8,462 nt of DNA from DATLYT01 sp035574455. GTDB lineage: Bacteria; Bacteroidota; Ignavibacteria; UBA10030. Made by a program: the position numbers and the translations under genes. The stretch lies in the NCBI GenBank assembly GCA_035574455.1, contig DATLYT010000054.1, positions 1 to 8,462 of the forward strand. Reading direction: 5' to 3'. The notes below the pieces were generated by a model. It was not told where the DNA came from and made no database searches. It saw only the letters and a list, made by a program, of their open reading frames with translations. This document shows positions 6,444 to 8,462 of this stretch, piece after piece; the stretch's first letter is position 1, and the number at the start of each line of letters is the position of its first letter.

Positions 6444-6473
6444 TCATCCTTGTCATCCTAAGAGGAGCGACGT
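6444..6473 (+). promoter_or_regulatory. Ribosome binding site of the first M16 gene inside a repeat-like segment
   Basis: AGAGGAG (6461-6467) lies 6 nt before the ATG at 6474 and is a good Shine-Dalgarno, which sets the start. It sits at the end of a segment (two TCATCCT copies at 6444-6450 and 6453-6459, then AAGAGGAGCGACG) that resembles a common dispersed repeat of the form GTCATCCTGAG-GAGCGA. The second TCCT (6456-6459) could pair with AGGA (6463-6466) of the Shine-Dalgarno across a 3-nt loop; this is too weak to claim regulation. Confidence 0.55.
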
Positions 6474-7847
6474 ATGAAACGAGTACTCTCTCTGCTCGCC
6501 GTTCTGACGAGCATAGCCCTTGCACAGGAAACGCGTATCTCCGTTCCGTACACCCGTTTTACCCTACCAAACGGGCTGAACGTGATTCTGCACGAAGACC
6601 GAACGTTGCCAACGGTGAGCGTCAACATGTGGTATCACGTGGGTTCGGGACGTGAAAAGCCGGGACGCACCGGCTTCGCGCATCTGTTCGAGCACATTAT
6701 GTTTGAAGGGTCCGGTAACGTGCCGGAAGGGAAATTCGATGAGTGGTTAGAAGCGGCCGGGGGCGATAACAATGGCTCGACGAATCCCGACCGGACGAAC
6801 TACTATGAAGACATTCCGAGCAACGCACTGGAACTCGCGCTGTTTCTTGAGTCCGACCGGATGGCGTACTTGCTGAATGCTATGTCGCCGCAGAAAGTTG
6901 ATGGCCAGCGCGACGTGGTGAAGAACGAGCGCCGCCAATCGTATGAAAATCGCCCCTACGGCATGGCTTCGATCATCCTGAGCGAAAACCTCTATCCGCC
7001 CGACCATCCGTACCACTGGCCAACCATCGGGTACATGGAAGACCTGTCAGCAGCGAGTTATGAAGACGTGGTGGATTTCTTCAAGCGGTTCTATGGCCCG
7101 AACAACGCGAGTCTCTGCATCGCGGGTGACATTGATGTGGAGAAGACCAAGGCGCTTGTAGAAAAATGGTTCAACGAAGTGCCTGCGGGCCCGCACGTTC
7201 CGCCCATGAACCCGGCGAAGGCGTTTCTCACTGAACAGAAACGCCTTCTGTTTGAAGACCGCGTGCAACTGCCCCGACTCTACATGGCCTGGCACACGCC
7301 TGCCCTCTTTACTCCGGGCGATGCCGAGCTTGATGTCCTTGCCGATGTGCTCGCCGGTGGAAAGAACTCCCGCCTTTACAAGCGACTTGTGTACGATTTA
7401 CAGATTGCACAGGATGTCTCTGCCGCACAGTCATCCAGCGCGCTCGGCTCAACCTTCCGCATCGTCTCAACGGCGCGGGCGGGACACACGCTCGCCGAGT
7501 TAGAGAAAGTGATTATCGAGGAGATCAACAAGCTCAAGTCGGAGCCGCCAACCCTCTTCGAACTGCAACGCGCTGTGAATCAGTACGAGGCGAGCTTTCT
7601 GAGCCGACTGGAACGCATCGGCGGTTTCGGCGGGAAAGCAGACCAGCTCAACAGCTACTACTTCCATACCGGCAACCCGGATTACTTTAACGAAGACCTC
7701 GCGCGCTACAAAGCGTTCGAGCCGAACGACATCCGCTCCGTTGCTCAAACATACTTGCATGAGAATGCTCGAGTGGTGCTGAGCATCGTTCCCCAGGGGA
7801 AGAAAGAACTTGCCGCGGTAAACAGTAAGGAGGTGAAAGTGAAATGA
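6474..7847 (+). CDS. M16B zinc peptidase, catalytic subunit, exported
   Basis: This 457-residue protein has the two-domain size of bacterial M16B (pitrilysin/insulinase-like) peptidases, which degrade short peptides and unfolded fragments. The signal peptide is clear: MKRVLSLLAVLTSIALA, then QE. The N-terminal domain has PNGLNVILHED, the inverted zinc motif HLFEH (residues 70-74; ligands His70 and His74, catalytic Glu73) and the distal ligand Glu152 in KNERRQSYENRPYG. The C-terminal domain follows from about residue 220 (RVQLPRLYMAWHTPA, then LADVLAGGKNSRLYKRLV). It should act in the periplasm or on the envelope. A strong Shine-Dalgarno supports the ATG at 6474. The stop overlaps the start of the next gene as ATGA (7844-7847). 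The neighbour is a second M16 protein lacking the zinc motif, the usual arrangement of a catalytic/non-catalytic heterodimer. Confidence 0.95.
   Translation: MKRVLSLLAVLTSIALAQETRISVPYTRFTLPNGLNVILHEDRTLPTVSVNMWYHVGSGREKPGRTGFAHLFEHIMFEGSGNVPEGKFDEWLEAAGGDNNGSTNPDRTNYYEDIPSNALELALFLESDRMAYLLNAMSPQKVDGQRDVVKNERRQSYENRPYGMASIILSENLYPPDHPYHWPTIGYMEDLSAASYEDVVDFFKRFYGPNNASLCIAGDIDVEKTKALVEKWFNEVPAGPHVPPMNPAKAFLTEQKRLLFEDRVQLPRLYMAWHTPALFTPGDAELDVLADVLAGGKNSRLYKRLVYDLQIAQDVSAAQSSSALGSTFRIVSTARAGHTLAELEKVIIEEINKLKSEPPTLFELQRAVNQYEASFLSRLERIGGFGGKADQLNSYYFHTGNPDYFNEDLARYKAFEPNDIRSVAQTYLHENARVVLSIVPQGKKELAAVNSKEVKVK
7827..7835 (+). promoter_or_regulatory. Strong Shine-Dalgarno for the second M16 gene
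   Basis: AAGGAGGTG at 7827-7835 lies inside the last codons of the first M16 gene. The GGAGG core ends 10 nt before the ATG at 7844. With the ATGA overlap this fixes the start of the second M16 gene upstream of the 7-nt tandem repeat, so the repeat is translated. Confidence 0.75.
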
Positions 7848-8462
7848 AGACAGAGATCAGAGGTCAGAGATCAGAGGTCAGAAGTCAGAGGAAGATTTAC
7901 AACTGGCTTGCACCCTGGCTGAGTATTGTTGCGGTGGGAGCGGCGTTGCTCTTTACGCTCCCGCTCGTTGCGCAAGAAAAGGCCGACCGGACGAGGCCGC
8001 CGGAGTTGGGTCCGCCTGCGGCGCTGAAGCTACCGCCCATCCAGCGGTTTGCTCTCTCTAACGGTATTCCCGTCGTGCTGATGGAGAAACACAATGTGCC
8101 GCTCGTGCAGGTCAATCTGCTCATCAACTCTGGCAGTGCGATGGATCCTGCAGGCAAGAGCGGTCTCGCCAGTCTGACAGCCGATATGATGGATGAAGGA
8201 GCGGGAACCCGCAACGCACTCCAGCTTGCCGATGCCATCGATTTTCTTGGAGCAAGCATCTCAACCTTCGCGGGTATGCACACCTCCGGCGTGTCGCTGT
8301 ATACACCGCTCAGCAAACTTGACCAGGCGCTTCCGCTCATGGCGGACATTGCCATGCGCCCGACCTTCCCTGCCGACGAACTCGAGCGCAAGCGGAAAGA
8401 GCGACTCACCACACTCGCTCAGTGGCATGATGAAGCCCGCGTCATCGCGTCCGTGTTGTTCA
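7844..8462 (+). CDS. M16B peptidase-like protein lacking the zinc motif (partner subunit), 5' 206 codons
   Basis: The frame is open from the ATG at 7844 to the window end; the gene continues beyond it. Residues 3-16 (TEIRGQRSEVRSQR) are encoded by a 7-nt tandem repeat and form a charged lead. A hydrophobic export segment (about 22-43, LAPWLSIVAVGAALLFTLPL) follows and ends at VAQ-EK, a likely signal peptidase site. The M16 domain begins at about 66 (IQRFALSNGIPVVLMEKHNV). Aligning SGLASLTADMMDEG with TGFAHLFEHIMFEG of the upstream protein shows Ser110, Ala113 and Asp114 where His, Glu and His should be, so it cannot bind catalytic zinc; the distal Glu186 (RKERLTT) appears retained. It is co-translated with the catalytic subunit and probably forms a heterodimer that completes the peptide-binding chamber. 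Confidence 0.92.
   Translation, partial: MKTEIRGQRSEVRSQRKIYNWLAPWLSIVAVGAALLFTLPLVAQEKADRTRPPELGPPAALKLPPIQRFALSNGIPVVLMEKHNVPLVQVNLLINSGSAMDPAGKSGLASLTADMMDEGAGTRNALQLADAIDFLGASISTFAGMHTSGVSLYTPLSKLDQALPLMADIAMRPTFPADELERKRKERLTTLAQWHDEARVIASVLF
7851..7892 (+). repeat. Six tandem copies of a 7-nt unit (CAGAGRT) within coding sequence
   Basis: The units are CAGAGAT, CAGAGGT, CAGAGAT, CAGAGGT, CAGAAGT and CAGAGGA, from the third codon of the second M16 gene onward. Three units equal 21 nt, so the peptide repeats every seven residues (TEIRGQR, SEVRSQR). Because 7 is not a multiple of 3, gain or loss of one unit would move the frame before the export signal. Similar CAGAGGT-like tracts are common between genes in some uncultured bacteria, as I recall, so insertion of such a repeat into the gene start is plausible. 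Confidence 0.85.

Noticed and set aside
7851..7892. Short-repeat array considered as CRISPR
   Set aside because: Units are 7 nt, directly adjacent with no spacers, and are translated in frame; this is a simple tandem repeat.

Overview
The window is about 8.5 kb of chromosomal bacterial DNA of moderate GC. It carries eight protein-coding loci; those at the two edges are cut by the window ends and one in the middle is frameshifted. No rRNA, tRNA, CRISPR array, transposase or phage gene was seen. An S46 dipeptidyl peptidase, a secreted ENPP-type phosphodiesterase and a paired M16 peptidase operon occurring together fit a free-living member of the Bacteroidota/Ignavibacteriota neighbourhood or a similar uncultured Gram-negative lineage. 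The internal genes mostly lack a clear Shine-Dalgarno, and the intergenic repeats resemble ones I recall from such metagenome-assembled genomes. This taxonomic guess is an inference of low to moderate confidence.

Layout. Positions 2-265 (+) are the C-terminus of an S46 peptidase, followed by a good intrinsic terminator (327-360). Positions 371-1315 (-) encode an S66 LD-carboxypeptidase with its full catalytic triad. Divergent from it, 1358-4905 (+) is a tight four-gene block: a SAM-dependent methyltransferase broken by a frameshift near 1735, an SRPBCC (cyclase/START-like) protein, a FabF-like ketoacyl synthase with Cys-His-His-Lys all present, and a geranylgeranyl-reductase-like FAD oxidoreductase. 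Positions 4984-6201 (+) encode an exported ENPP-like phosphodiesterase with all metal ligands and the Thr nucleophile. A 272-bp intergenic region (6202-6473) holds a promoter-like element, a three-arm competing hairpin and a repeat-like segment that ends in the Shine-Dalgarno of the next gene. Positions 6474-7847 and 7844-8462 (+) encode an M16B peptidase pair, the first catalytic and the second lacking the zinc motif, joined by an ATGA overlap.

How the genes work together. The methyltransferase, SRPBCC, ketoacyl synthase and FAD reductase look like a small dedicated polyketide- or fatty-acid-like pathway whose product is unknown. No acyl carrier protein, acyltransferase or type III PKS is present in the window, so partner genes must be elsewhere. 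The S46, ENPP and M16 proteins form an envelope or periplasmic hydrolase theme, and the S66 enzyme is a cytoplasmic muropeptide-recycling type.

The most interesting points are: (1) the uncharacterised four-gene biosynthetic block with a broken methyltransferase; (2) six tandem copies of a 7-nt unit directly after the start codon of the second M16 gene, where a change of one unit would shift the reading frame; and (3) a shared two-box promoter-like element (CTTTAC, 19 nt, TATTCTTT) upstream of the ENPP gene and of the M16 operon.
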